A DNA stretch of 59,582 nt, from contig NZ_CAMFKO010000027.1 in assembly GCF_945957265.1 (NCBI RefSeq), forward strand, positions 1-59,582, written 5' to 3'. The notes beneath the pieces were generated by a model. The model saw nothing but the letters and a program-made list of their open reading frames with translations. It was not told the DNA's origin and did no database searches. Positions 36,139-46,365 of this stretch are shown one piece after another. This DNA comes from an uncultured Dechloromonas sp. Lineage in GTDB: Bacteria > Pseudomonadota > Gammaproteobacteria > Burkholderiales > Rhodocyclaceae. Position 1 is the stretch's first letter. Each line of letters begins with the position of its first letter. Position numbers and translations under genes: made by a program.

Positions 36139-36357
36139 TCAGGCCGTGGCGGCCCGGCGTAGCAGCCCGTACAGCTCATCCTTCAGCACCAGCTTTTCCT
36201 TCTTCAGCGACTCGATTTCCAGATGCGTCGCATGTCCGATGTGCGCCTCCAGATTCTTGATCTGCTGGTCCAGATCGTTGTGCCGGTCAAACAGGTTGAG
36301 AAAGTGGCGGTCAGTTGTTTTGAGTTGGGTAATCAGGTCGCGATACTCGGGAAACAT
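36139..36357 (-). CDS. YdcH/DUF465 family small protein
   Basis: Protein of 72 residues: MFPEYRDLITQLKTTDRHF at the start and LKKEKLVLKDELYGLLRR at the end, the two-helix coiled-coil pattern of DUF465 (YdcH) proteins. Their function is unknown. It is oriented against the neighbouring operons. The 213 bp upstream of it, shared with the divergent GcvH-like gene, has no other gene. Confidence 0.88.
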   Translation of the reverse strand: MFPEYRDLITQLKTTDRHFLNLFDRHNDLDQQIKNLEAHIGHATHLEIESLKKEKLVLKDELYGLLRRAATA

Positions 36358-36570
36358 AGGCTAACTCTCATGGTTGATGGTTACAAAACAGACAGCCCCA
36401 CGCTAGCAGGCAATTCGCCTTGATGTATTGCGCTGCGTCAACATTTCGCTTCCTCGACCGGCCTTCGCTCCCGTGCCAATCGCCGGCCATCCGGCCGCCG
36501 CTGTCGCTTTCCCGAGCCGGAATGCCGCGCCGGGGTTAAACTTCCGCATCCATCCAATTCCCCTCCGCCC

Positions 36571-37005
36571 ATGGCTCATCATCCCTTCCACGGCAGCGTG
36601 CCCGACGACCGCCTCTACTGCCCCGGCCACGACATGTGGGTCCGCGTCCAGGAAAACGGCGAGGTGCTGATCGGAGCGACCAGCTTCGGCATTTTCCTCG
36701 CCGGCGAGATCATCGCCTTTACCGCCAAGCCGAAGGGCGCCCAGGTTGTCGTCGGCAAGGGCCTGGGCACCGTCGAGTGCCGCAAGACCGTGCTCGCCGT
36801 CCACGCGCCGATCTCCTTCACCCTGCTCGAAGGCAACGAGGCTGCCGAAGAACGCCCTTCCCTTGTGGACAAGCAGCCCTACGACGCCGGCTGGATGGTG
36901 CGCGCCCGGCCTACCGACTGGGAAGCCGACAAGGCAACGCTGGTCGATGCCGCGGCCTACCGCCGGCACATCCTCAAGATCGAGCCGGAGGCATGCTTTG
37001 AGTGA
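36571..37005 (+). CDS. GcvH-like lipoyl-domain protein
   Basis: Protein of 144 residues with the H-protein fold: ATSFGIFLAGEIIAFTAKPKG, then GTVECRKTVLAVHAPIS with Lys72 where GcvH carries lipoate, and a C-terminal KATLVDAAAYRRHI. No glycine cleavage genes (gcvT, gcvP) are nearby. Similar stand-alone lipoyl proteins act in sulfur metabolism (LbpA of the sHdr system). The gene overlaps the DsrE-like gene, and the pair is followed by mobA. A role as a lipoate-bound sulfur or acyl carrier is plausible but unproven. Confidence 0.8.
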   Translation: MAHHPFHGSVPDDRLYCPGHDMWVRVQENGEVLIGATSFGIFLAGEIIAFTAKPKGAQVVVGKGLGTVECRKTVLAVHAPISFTLLEGNEAAEERPSLVDKQPYDAGWMVRARPTDWEADKATLVDAAAYRRHILKIEPEACFE

Positions 37006-37372
37006 GCAGCTGGCCATCCTGATCTGCTCGCCCAGCGTCGAACGCCCCGAGCTGTATTCGACGCCGCTGGTCCACGCCCTGGCCGCGCACGCCCTCGATG
37101 CCGAGGTCGAAATCCATTTCGCCGGCCCGGCCATCCGCCTGCTGGCGGAGGGCGTGGCCGACACGCTCTACCCCACGGCCGCCCGTGAAAAATCGATCGG
37201 CGAATTCCTGCGCGAGGTCATCGCCGAGAACATCCCGCTCTTTGCCTGCGGCATGGCCCGTGCCGGGTGGATCGCCGAGAGCGAGGCGCTGATCCCGCAG
37301 GCGCGGGCCGCCGGCGCCACCGCCTTCGTTGCCCGCACGCTCGACCCGGCATGGCGCACGCTGGTCTATTGA
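36998..37372 (+). CDS. DsrE-like sulfur-relay family protein (TTG start)
   Basis: Protein of 124 residues with a DsrE fold (LAILICSPS; AVEIHFAGPAIRLL-like VEIHFAGPAIRLLAEG; IPLFACGMARAG) and cysteines Cys10 and Cys84 in positions often used for persulfide transfer. The start is TTG at 36998, supported by GGAGG with 6-bp spacing; it overlaps the GcvH-like gene by 8 bp and mobA by 1 bp. The overlap suggests a sulfur-handling step shared with the lipoyl protein or cofactor maturation. Confidence 0.78.
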   Translation: MSEQLAILICSPSVERPELYSTPLVHALAAHALDAEVEIHFAGPAIRLLAEGVADTLYPTAAREKSIGEFLREVIAENIPLFACGMARAGWIAESEALIPQARAAGATAFVARTLDPAWRTLVY

Positions 37373-37959
37373 TGGCCTGCCCGCCGATCACCGGCGTTCT
37401 CCTTGCCGGCGGACAGGGACGCCGCATGGGCGGCGTCGACAAGGGGCTGCAGGAGCTCCACGGACGCCCGATGGGCGCCTGGGTCGTCGAACGCCTGGCG
37501 CCCCAGGTCGATGAACTGCTCATCAACGCCAACCGGAATGCCGAGCGCTACGCCGAATTCGGCTACCGCGTCGTCGCCGACCAAATTCCCGACTTCGCCG
37601 GCCCGCTGGCCGGCCTGCATGCCGCGCTGTCGGCAGCCGCCCACCCCTGGGTCGCCACCGCGCCCTGCGATTCGCCGTTTCTGCCGACCGACCTGGTGTC
37701 GCGGCTGGCCAGCGCGATGCGGGCTGCCGATGCCGACCTGGCCGTGGCCCGCACCTTCGACCAGCCGCACCCGGTGTTCTGCCTGTGCAAGCGCGACCTG
37801 CTGCCGCACCTAACGGCCTACCTGCAGAGCGGCGAGCGCAAGTTCGACCGCTGGTACGCCAGCCTGAAGACCGTCGAGGTTCCCTTCGACGACGTCGCCT
37901 CGGCCTTCGAAAACATCAACACCCGCGAAGAACTGCAGCGCTTCGACGCCCCGCGCTAG
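37372..37959 (+). CDS. mobA: Molybdenum cofactor guanylyltransferase MobA
   Basis: Protein of 195 residues with the nucleotidyltransferase motif TGVLLAGGQGRRMGGVDKGL at the start, PDFAGPLAGL and PCDSPFLP with the metal-binding Asp. It adds GMP to molybdopterin to make bis-MGD, the cofactor the nearby formate dehydrogenase requires. It overlaps the upstream DsrE-like gene by one base (TGATG), so the three genes are one translational unit. Confidence 0.93.
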   Translation: MACPPITGVLLAGGQGRRMGGVDKGLQELHGRPMGAWVVERLAPQVDELLINANRNAERYAEFGYRVVADQIPDFAGPLAGLHAALSAAAHPWVATAPCDSPFLPTDLVSRLASAMRAADADLAVARTFDQPHPVFCLCKRDLLPHLTAYLQSGERKFDRWYASLKTVEVPFDDVASAFENINTREELQRFDAPR

Positions 37960-38044
37960 GCGCCGGGCAAGCGGGCATCCGGCGGTCATTCAGGGCCGCG
38001 CAGCCACGTCGCATAACGACTCCCCAACCTGTGGAAAACCCTTA

Positions 38045-38072
38045 TTGCGTCGCACAAGATTGCGCCTAAACT
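38045..38072 (+). promoter_or_regulatory. Possible sigma-70 promoter
   Basis: TTGCGT (38045-38050) and TAAACT (38067-38072) are separated by 16 bp and lie 43 bp before the ATG of the small gene at 38115. The match to consensus is moderate. Confidence 0.35.
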
Positions 38073-38114
38073 GCGCGCGCAGGATCACAAAACCACATAA
38101 AAGGTAAACAGCAA

Positions 38115-38297
38115 ATGAACGTCAAGGTGCACTACCGCATCACCCAGGATCGCGCCGGCATTCCGCAGGATTTTTGCGGCGCCCGCCACTTCGTCGCCTG
38201 CGAAGACAAGGCTATCGAGGATATCGCCCGCACCCAGCTGGCGGCCGACTACCAGATTCCGCAAAGCGCCGTCGTCATCTCCCGCATCGAGGCCTGA
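38115..38297 (+). CDS. Hypothetical protein of 60 residues
   Basis: Begins MNVKVHYRITQDRAG and ends AVVISRIEA. It has two cysteines (FCGARHFVACEDK), and alternating hydrophobic and charged residues suggest a small alpha-beta fold. The ATG is preceded by AAAGGT 10 bp upstream. I do not recognise the family; the weak promoter before it supports expression. Confidence 0.55.
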   Translation: MNVKVHYRITQDRAGIPQDFCGARHFVACEDKAIEDIARTQLAADYQIPQSAVVISRIEA

Positions 38298-38358
38298 TCG
38301 CGCTGGGCAAGTCGCCCGGCCGGCTTGCTTCAGTGCAGCATTTTTGTCGCGATGCCCC

Positions 38359-38976
38359 TCAGGGGCGTCGCATCGCCATGTGCGCCCGGATCATCTCGGG
38401 AATCAGCCGCTCCAGGCCGCTGCTCCGCCTGACACCGAACATCAGGTGCAGAATGCCGCTGGTAAAGGCCCAGGTATCGCGCGCTGCGGCCTCGGGGCTG
38501 ACGGCGGTGCGCAACATCCCCTTCTCGGCCGCCAACCGATAGACGCCTTCCATTTTTTCGAGAAAGTGCAAGGCTGGCCGACTGACCTCTTCCTGAACGC
38601 TGGCGAATTCGTCGACGTATTCGCAGCGCGAAATCATGACCTCGAACACCTCGCGTACGGTGACGTCGTTTTCCAGCACGCTGAAAAACTCGACCAGCGA
38701 GGCTTCGATGGCATCGAGCGGATTGGCATAATCCGGTGAATAGAGGAAAGCGTCGGTACGCAGGATCACCGGCGCGAAAACGTCCTCGCGCATGGCGAAG
38801 AACAGTTCGGCCTTGTCCTTGAAGTGCCAATACACGGCGCCGCGCGTCACGCCGGCCGCCTTGGCGATCTTTTCCAGCGTCGAGCGGCTGACGCCGCACT
38901 CGTGAAACACCTGGCGCGCCGCCACGACCAGATCCTTGCGCGTCCGCTCCGCGTCCTCCTTGGTTTTCCGGGCCAT
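38359..38976 (-). CDS. TetR-family regulator (AcrR/TtgR type)
   Basis: Protein of 205 residues: N-terminal helix-turn-helix LEKIAKAAGVTRGAVYWHFKDKAEL (about 39-63), typical of AcrR/TtgR repressors of efflux pumps, and a helical ligand domain (FEVMISRCEYVDEF; RDTWAFTSGILHLMFGV). It is 29 bp after the FAD oxidase on the same strand and is probably transcribed with it. No efflux-pump genes are adjacent, so its target is not obvious. Confidence 0.87.
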   Translation of the reverse strand: MARKTKEDAERTRKDLVVAARQVFHECGVSRSTLEKIAKAAGVTRGAVYWHFKDKAELFFAMREDVFAPVILRTDAFLYSPDYANPLDAIEASLVEFFSVLENDVTVREVFEVMISRCEYVDEFASVQEEVSRPALHFLEKMEGVYRLAAEKGMLRTAVSPEAAARDTWAFTSGILHLMFGVRRSSGLERLIPEMIRAHMAMRRP

Positions 38977-39005
38977 ATTCCGTTCGTCAGTCTGTTGGCG
39001 ATGGG

Positions 39006-40394
39006 CTACATCGAATCAATCAATTTTCCCGGATTAAGAACATTGTCGCAATCCAGTATTTTTTTTACCATTTTCATTAGTTTAATCTCTTCCGAACTTC
39101 GACTGATCGAAAGCCAGGGCTTTTTCTCCAGTCCGATCCCGTGTTCTGCCGACACCGAGCCGCGGAAACCGGAAAGACCGCCGTAGACAAGCGCCTCGAC
39201 CCGGGGTCGCGCCAGCGGATAGTCGGCGGGCGGCACCTGGACAATGACATGGAGGTTGCCGTCGCCCAGGTGGCCGAGGACGAAGAGGCGGTGATCGGAA
39301 CCGATCGCCTCGGGCAGCGCCGACTTGAGCCGGTTGATGTAGTTATCCATCTCGCCGATCGGCAGGGAGATGTCGAAGATGATCGGCGCCCCGCCCTCGA
39401 GGACCAGTTCGACGCTGTCGCGCAAGGTCCAGAACCCCTGGCAGTCGGCCTCGGACTGGGCGATGGCGGCGTCGGCGACAATCCCCGCCTCGTAGGCGGA
39501 TTCGATCGCGTTGTTGAAGCGCTGGTCGTCCAGCTCGCGGTCCGCGCCCTGGCTTTCGACCAGGACGTAGAAAGGATAGTCCTGCGGGATCGGCGGCGTC
39601 TTGCCGCGAGGGGGCGTGCTCACCAGTTTGTAGAAATCCTGCCACATGACCTCGAATGCCGACAGCGTGCCGCCCAGGCTGCGGTCCATGTGCTTGAGCA
39701 GCCTGGCCATGCTGTCGAAGCTGTCGAGGCCGATGAAGGCCATGTTGGTGGTCAGGGGTTTTTCGCGCAGGCGCAGGAGCAGCCGGGTAATGACGCCGAG
39801 CGTTCCCTCGGAGCCGATGAAAAGCTGCTTGAGGTCGTAGCCGGTGTTGTTCTTGATCAGCGAGTTGAGCGAGGAGACGACGGTTCCATCGGCGAGCACG
39901 ACTTCGAGGCCGAGTATCATGTCTCGCGTCATGCCGTAGCGGATCACCCGGTTGCCACCGGCATTGGTCGCCGCCATGCCGCCGAGCGTCGCCGTGCCGC
40001 GCGCGCCGAGATCCAGCGGAAAGGCGAGCGCATGGGTGTCGGCGGCCTCCTGCAGGCTCTGCAGGGTGACCCCGGCCTGTACGGTGGCGATGCGCTGAAC
40101 CGGGTCGATGCCTTCGATGGCACGCATGTTTTCCAGCGACAGAATGACCTGGTCGGGTTGCGCGTCGCCGCCGTGGACCAGGCCGGTCAGCCCGCCCTGG
40201 GTGACGACGGAAATCCCCTGCGCGCGGCACCAGCGCAGCACGGCGGCGACCTCCTCCGTCGTCCTCGGGCGAGCCAGCGCAGCCGCCTTCAGGGTATCGG
40301 GCCGAAAGGCGCCGGCCGAGCGCGTGGCCACTTCGGCGGCATCCAGCACGCCGCTTGCGCCGATCAAGGCACGCAGTTCCTTGACGATATCCAT
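39006..40394 (-). CDS. FAD-linked 2-hydroxyacid oxidase (GlcD/D-lactate dehydrogenase type)
   Basis: Protein of 462 residues with a PCMH-type FAD domain: QGGLTGLVHGGDAQ and LGGMAATNAGGNRVIRYGMTRD. The C-terminal FAD-oxidase domain has HLGDGNLHVIVQVP and SAEHGIGLEKKPWL. Such enzymes oxidise D-lactate, glycolate, 2-hydroxyglutarate or aryl-lactates to 2-oxoacids. It is preceded by a promoter-like element also found before the second aldehyde dehydrogenase, suggesting a shared regulon with the 2-oxoacid:ferredoxin oxidoreductase gene downstream of that one. Confidence 0.88.
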   Translation of the reverse strand: MDIVKELRALIGASGVLDAAEVATRSAGAFRPDTLKAAALARPRTTEEVAAVLRWCRAQGISVVTQGGLTGLVHGGDAQPDQVILSLENMRAIEGIDPVQRIATVQAGVTLQSLQEAADTHALAFPLDLGARGTATLGGMAATNAGGNRVIRYGMTRDMILGLEVVLADGTVVSSLNSLIKNNTGYDLKQLFIGSEGTLGVITRLLLRLREKPLTTNMAFIGLDSFDSMARLLKHMDRSLGGTLSAFEVMWQDFYKLVSTPPRGKTPPIPQDYPFYVLVESQGADRELDDQRFNNAIESAYEAGIVADAAIAQSEADCQGFWTLRDSVELVLEGGAPIIFDISLPIGEMDNYINRLKSALPEAIGSDHRLFVLGHLGDGNLHVIVQVPPADYPLARPRVEALVYGGLSGFRGSVSAEHGIGLEKKPWLSISRSSEEIKLMKMVKKILDCDNVLNPGKLIDSM

Positions 40395-40459
40395 GTTGTA
40401 CCCCTCCAGATGGCGTTATGACTGACCTCTGCCTGATTGGGCAGACATGCCTCGCTCCT

Positions 40460-40503
40460 TTCCATTGGAGCATTGGATGAGTAGAACTCTCATCCCCCCC
40501 TCG
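40460..40503 (-). promoter_or_regulatory. Two-block promoter-like element, copy 1 (FAD oxidase)
   Basis: On the minus strand: GGGGGATGAGAGTT (complement of 40485-40498), 12 bp, then TGCTCCAATGGAA (complement of 40460-40472), preceded by CCCCCGAGGGGG. Copy 2 at 51331-51369 matches 13 of 14 and 12 of 13 bases with the same 12-bp gap. It ends 65 bp before the ATG of the FAD oxidase. Confidence 0.72.
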
Positions 40504-40565
40504 GGGGAAGAAAATAGGCCCCGCAAGGAACTGGCCGGCTGAATTGCCCGGCGTGCCGGGTCAGG

Positions 40566-41879
40566 CTAGCGGGGGATGCGTACGGTCAGCGCAGTCCATA
40601 GCGCCCCGAACAGCGACAGGCAAGCAACGACCAGCATGCCGACAGCGAAACCCCCCGCCTGCTCGCTGAGCTTGCCGATCAGAACCGGCCCTGCGAAGCC
40701 GCCAAGATTACCCACCGAGGCAATGATGCCGATACCGACGGCGGCAGCCGACGGCGCCAGCATGCGGGTGGGAATCGTCCAGCTCATGGGCACCCCGGAG
40801 AGGATGCCGACGTGGGCGATGCACAGCCCAAGCAGCATTCCCGGCACGCTGCCCAACTGGCTGGCCGTCACCGCATAACCAGCGGACCCGAGGGCGAAAC
40901 AGAAGGTCAAGTGCCAACGGCGCTCCTGGGTCCGGTCGGAATGGCGGCAGATCAACAGCATGGCGACAACCCCGACCAGGTTGGGCAGCGCCACCAGCAG
41001 GCCGATATCGAGGCTTGAAGCAACTCCTGCGTTGCGAAACAGGGTCGGCATCCAGAACGACAGGCCATAGCCGCCGCAGACCAGCAGGAAGTAGATCAAG
41101 GCGCAGTTCCAGCTCCAGAAGTTGAAAAAACCCTCCTTCACGGAAGCCTTCGGCCGCTCCTGGTTGCCAAGGCTCTGCTTGAGGACGGCGCGTTCGCGTT
41201 CGTCGAGCCAGGCGGCCTGATCCGGATGATCGGTCAACAGCCGGTAGATGGCCGCGCCGACCAGCAGGGAGGGCAGCCCTGTCGTGGTCATCAGCCACTG
41301 CCAGCCGGCAATGCCGGCAACGCCGTCGAGGTACTGCATGATCGCCCCGCAGAGCGGACCGCCAAGCACGCCGGAGATAGCCAGCCCGGTCATGAACAGG
41401 GCCATGATGCGGCCGCGATGCGAGACGGGGAACCAGTAGGTCAGGAAGAGCACCACGCCGGGGAAGAAACCGGCCTCGGCAAAGCCGATGAAGAAACGGA
41501 TGAGGTAGAACTCCATCGGCGTGCTGACGAAGGCCAGCGCCGCGGTCGCCAGGCCCCAGAAAACCATGATGATCGGCACCCAGCGCCGGGCGCCGATGCG
41601 CTCGAGGATCATGTTGCTGGGCACTTCGAAGAAGAAGTAGCCGATGAAGAACATGCCGGCGCCGATGCCGAAGGCCACGTCGTCCAGCCCGAGCGCGGAA
41701 CTCATCTGCAACTTGGCGAAGGAGATGTTGATGCGGTCGATGAAATTGATCAGGTAGGCCAGGAACAGGATGGGGACCAGGCGCCAGGCGGCCTTGCGGA
41801 CGACGGCATCGACCTCGCCGGTGGACGGCGCGGTGACGGTGGGTTCGCTACGGGAGGCCGCAGTCGCGAAATCGCTCAT
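40566..41879 (-). CDS. MFS transporter, anion:cation symporter (ACS) family
   Basis: Protein of 437 residues with 12 hydrophobic segments. MFS motifs include NFIDRINISFAKLQM, a conserved ACS-family stretch, RIGARRWVPIIMVFWG and GFAEAGFFPGVVLFLTYW. These permeases take up organic anions such as tartrate, phthalate, 4-hydroxyphenylacetate or 2-ketogluconate with protons. It lies 25 bp downstream of the TetR gene, so it is probably controlled by the twin operators at 42573. Substrate unknown. Confidence 0.88.
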   Translation of the reverse strand: MSDFATAASRSEPTVTAPSTGEVDAVVRKAAWRLVPILFLAYLINFIDRINISFAKLQMSSALGLDDVAFGIGAGMFFIGYFFFEVPSNMILERIGARRWVPIIMVFWGLATAALAFVSTPMEFYLIRFFIGFAEAGFFPGVVLFLTYWFPVSHRGRIMALFMTGLAISGVLGGPLCGAIMQYLDGVAGIAGWQWLMTTTGLPSLLVGAAIYRLLTDHPDQAAWLDERERAVLKQSLGNQERPKASVKEGFFNFWSWNCALIYFLLVCGGYGLSFWMPTLFRNAGVASSLDIGLLVALPNLVGVVAMLLICRHSDRTQERRWHLTFCFALGSAGYAVTASQLGSVPGMLLGLCIAHVGILSGVPMSWTIPTRMLAPSAAAVGIGIIASVGNLGGFAGPVLIGKLSEQAGGFAVGMLVVACLSLFGALWTALTVRIPR

Positions 41880-41904
41880 GATCTTGTTCTCCGGAGTCAG
41901 GGTT

Positions 41905-42543
41905 TCAGGCAGGCGCGCCCGGGGTCTGGCTGCCGCCAGTGCGTTGAGTGAGAAGGTCCACCGCCGTGTTGGCGATTTCGTCGAGATCGCCGGACAGGAC
42001 GTAGACGCCGTCGTTGAGCAGGCGGGCCAGGCCGTGCAGCGTGGCCCAGCTGGCTTGTGCCGTCCGCAGGGCGGGATGGGTAGCGGGTAGGACCCCTTGC
42101 AGTTGCAGCTTGCCGACCATGTCCACCCACAGGCGGAAACTGGCCCTGGACACCTGGTGCAGGACCGGCGTCGGCGCTCCCCGCTTCCAGATTTCCTTGC
42201 CGTACATCAGGTCGTAGGTTTCCGGGTTGTCATGGGCGAAGCGGATGTAGGCATGGACCCAGTTCTCGAACAGCCGGGCGCCGTCCTCGGTGCCGATGTC
42301 GTCGATGACCGAACGGATCATCCGGTCCTGGTCGGCAAAGCCCATCTCGGCGATCGCGCACAGCAGATCGTTCTTGTCCTTGAAATGATGGTACGGCGCC
42401 ATGCGCGAGACACCGACCTGATCCGCCAGCCGGCGCATGGACAGGGCGTCCACGCCCGCTTCGCGAATGATGCCGTTGGCCGCGGCGAGCAGCGCCGGGC
42501 GGAGTTCGCCATGATGGTAGGGCTTGGGTTCGGGGGCATTCAT
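41905..42543 (-). CDS. TetR-family transcriptional regulator
   Basis: Protein of 212 residues with an N-terminal helix-turn-helix (SMRRLADQVGVSRMAPYHHFKDKNDL) and a helical ligand domain. It diverges from the FadH-like gene; two perfect palindromes lie in the gap. It is probably co-transcribed with the MFS permease, so a single repressor may govern uptake and the FadH-like reductase. Confidence 0.88.
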   Translation of the reverse strand: MNAPEPKPYHHGELRPALLAAANGIIREAGVDALSMRRLADQVGVSRMAPYHHFKDKNDLLCAIAEMGFADQDRMIRSVIDDIGTEDGARLFENWVHAYIRFAHDNPETYDLMYGKEIWKRGAPTPVLHQVSRASFRLWVDMVGKLQLQGVLPATHPALRTAQASWATLHGLARLLNDGVYVLSGDLDEIANTAVDLLTQRTGGSQTPGAPA

Positions 42544-42572
42544 GGGGCCGGTATCCGATGCAATAAAGTCAA

Positions 42573-44695
<2,123 letters not shown>

Positions 44696-44731
44696 CCGCC
44701 CGCTCTCCGTCGTTTCCCGACAGACCGAACG

Positions 44732-44762
44732 CAGGGAAGGCAAGCGCCTTCCCTGTTTTTTT
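44732..44762 (+). terminator. Strong intrinsic terminator after the FadH-like gene
   Basis: CAGGGAAGGC (44732-44741) pairs perfectly with GCCTTCCCTG (44746-44755) around AAGC, followed by seven T. Confidence 0.9.
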
Positions 44763-44814
44763 CCGAACACGGCAAGCGAGGCGGCGACGAACCCCGTTTT
44801 TGCTGATCGGGCAC

Positions 44815-44829
44815 ATCACGAAAAGTGAT
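44815..44829 (+). promoter_or_regulatory. Small dyad upstream of the PgtP-like gene
   Basis: ATCAC (44815-44819) and GTGAT (44825-44829) flank GAAAA, about 85 bp before the start codon at 44913. The size and symmetry fit a regulator site, possibly for the LysR protein further on, but no binding-site family is clear. Confidence 0.35.
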
Positions 44830-44912
44830 TTTCCCGGATGGTGCAATCTCTCTAGAGTGGCTTCGCTCCCCCCTCCGGGCGGCGAGCAGACCAGATAAGG
44901 AGACACCACATC

Positions 44913-46292
44913 ATGTTCAGCTTGCTGCAATCCCGGGCCGCCCGCGAGGCCGTTCCCGCCGACCAGGTCGAAGCCGCCTACTACCGCCTGCGGCTGCGGG
45001 CGCTGTTCGGCATATTCATCGGCTATGCCGCCTATTACATCGTCCGTTCCAATTTCACGCTGTCCACGCCCTACCTGATGAAGGCGATGGCGCTGACCAA
45101 GACCGACATCGGCATCCTGAGCAGCTGCATGCTGATCACCTACGGCCTGAGCAAGGGCCTGATGAGCCTGCTCGCCGACAAATGCAATCCCAAGTACTAC
45201 ATGATCTGCGGGCTGCTGCTCTCCTGCCTGGTCAATTTCTTCCTCGGCTTCAGCAGCGAATTCTGGATGTTCGTCGTGCTCATCATCGCCAACGGCCTGT
45301 TCCAGGGCATGGGCGTCGGGCCGTCCTTCATCACCATCGCCAGCTGGTTCCCCCGCCTGCAGCGCGGCCGCACCGGCGCCATCTGGAACATCTCGCACAA
45401 CCTGGGCGGCGGCATCGTGGCGCCGATCTCGGTCGGCGCCTTCGCGCTGTTCGGCGCCGAGCACTGGCAGGCCGCCTCCTACTGGGCGCCGGCGGCGCTG
45501 GCGGCGGTGATCGCCGTGGTCTTCATGTGGGTCGGCGTCGGCACCACCTACAACGCCGGCCTGCCGCCGGTCGAAAAGATCCTGCCCGACGTGGCGAAGA
45601 ACGACCTGATCCGCGACAACAGCGACCATGCCCCGGACAACCTCTCGGCCTTCCAGATCTTCCGCCGCTACGTGCTGCCCAACAAGAACGTCTGGTTCGT
45701 CTCGCTGGCCGACGCCTGCGTCTACCTGGTGCGCTTCGGCGTCATCAGCTGGCTGCCGATCTACCTGCTCCAGGTCAAGGGCTTCTCCAAGGGCCAGATG
45801 GGCGTCGCCTTCGCCATCTTCGAGTGGGCGGCGATCCCGGCCACGCTGTTCGCCGGGGTGATTACCGACAAGTACCTGCGCGGCCGCCGCATGCCGCTGG
45901 CCATGTTCTGCGTCACGGTGATCTTCGGCGCCCTGTTCGTCTATCACGAAAGCAGTTCGCTGCTCGTCGTCACCGCGGCCGCCGGCGTCATCGGCGCCTT
46001 CATCTACGTGCCGCAGTTCCTGCTCTCGGTGAGCACCATGGAAATCGTGCCCAAGTTCGCCGTCGGTTCGGCGGTCGGCCTGCGCGGCTTCATGAGCTAT
46101 ATCGTCGGCGCCACCATCGGCACTGCGCTGATCGGCAAGCTGGTCGACCTCTACGGCTGGGATGCCGGCTTCTACACCCTGCTGACCGGCGCCATGCTCT
46201 GCTTCGTCTTCTGCCACCTGACCCACCGCAGCACGCTGAACCTGGAAAACGCCCGCCAGGCAGCGCCGCAACTGGCCAACAACGCCGCCTGA
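44913..46292 (+). CDS. Phosphoglycerate-type organophosphate:phosphate antiporter (PgtP/GlpT family)
   Basis: Protein of 459 residues with 12 membrane segments. It has the MFS organophosphate:phosphate antiporter signature: GVGPSFITIASWFPR, WNISHNLGGGIVAPI, NKNVWFVSLADACVYLVRFG and MEIVPKFAVGSAVGLRGFMSYIVGA. These read most like PgtP, which takes up phosphoglycerates and phosphoenolpyruvate in exchange for phosphate. AAGGAG lies upstream of the ATG. The ABC transporter and LysR genes follow after a terminator. The substrate is inferred from family resemblance. Confidence 0.85.
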   Translation: MFSLLQSRAAREAVPADQVEAAYYRLRLRALFGIFIGYAAYYIVRSNFTLSTPYLMKAMALTKTDIGILSSCMLITYGLSKGLMSLLADKCNPKYYMICGLLLSCLVNFFLGFSSEFWMFVVLIIANGLFQGMGVGPSFITIASWFPRLQRGRTGAIWNISHNLGGGIVAPISVGAFALFGAEHWQAASYWAPAALAAVIAVVFMWVGVGTTYNAGLPPVEKILPDVAKNDLIRDNSDHAPDNLSAFQIFRRYVLPNKNVWFVSLADACVYLVRFGVISWLPIYLLQVKGFSKGQMGVAFAIFEWAAIPATLFAGVITDKYLRGRRMPLAMFCVTVIFGALFVYHESSSLLVVTAAAGVIGAFIYVPQFLLSVSTMEIVPKFAVGSAVGLRGFMSYIVGATIGTALIGKLVDLYGWDAGFYTLLTGAMLCFVFCHLTHRSTLNLENARQAAPQLANNAA

Positions 46293-46314
46293 GGCCGCGC
46301 GCCGCACGCAGCGA

Positions 46315-46344
46315 GGGGTGGCGCTTCCTGCGCCGCCCCTTTTT
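46315..46344 (+). terminator. Intrinsic terminator after the PgtP-like gene
   Basis: A 10-bp stem (46315-46324 with 46330-46339, containing one G-T pair), loop TTCCT, then five T. It separates the permease from the ABC transporter genes. Confidence 0.82.
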
Positions 46345-46365
46345 GCGCTAGGCTTGCCCCCGACC

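Noticed and set aside
36746..36997. Longer N terminus for the DsrE-like protein
   Set aside because: It overlaps the GcvH-like gene; GGAGG with TTG at 36998 fits the family length and fold start.
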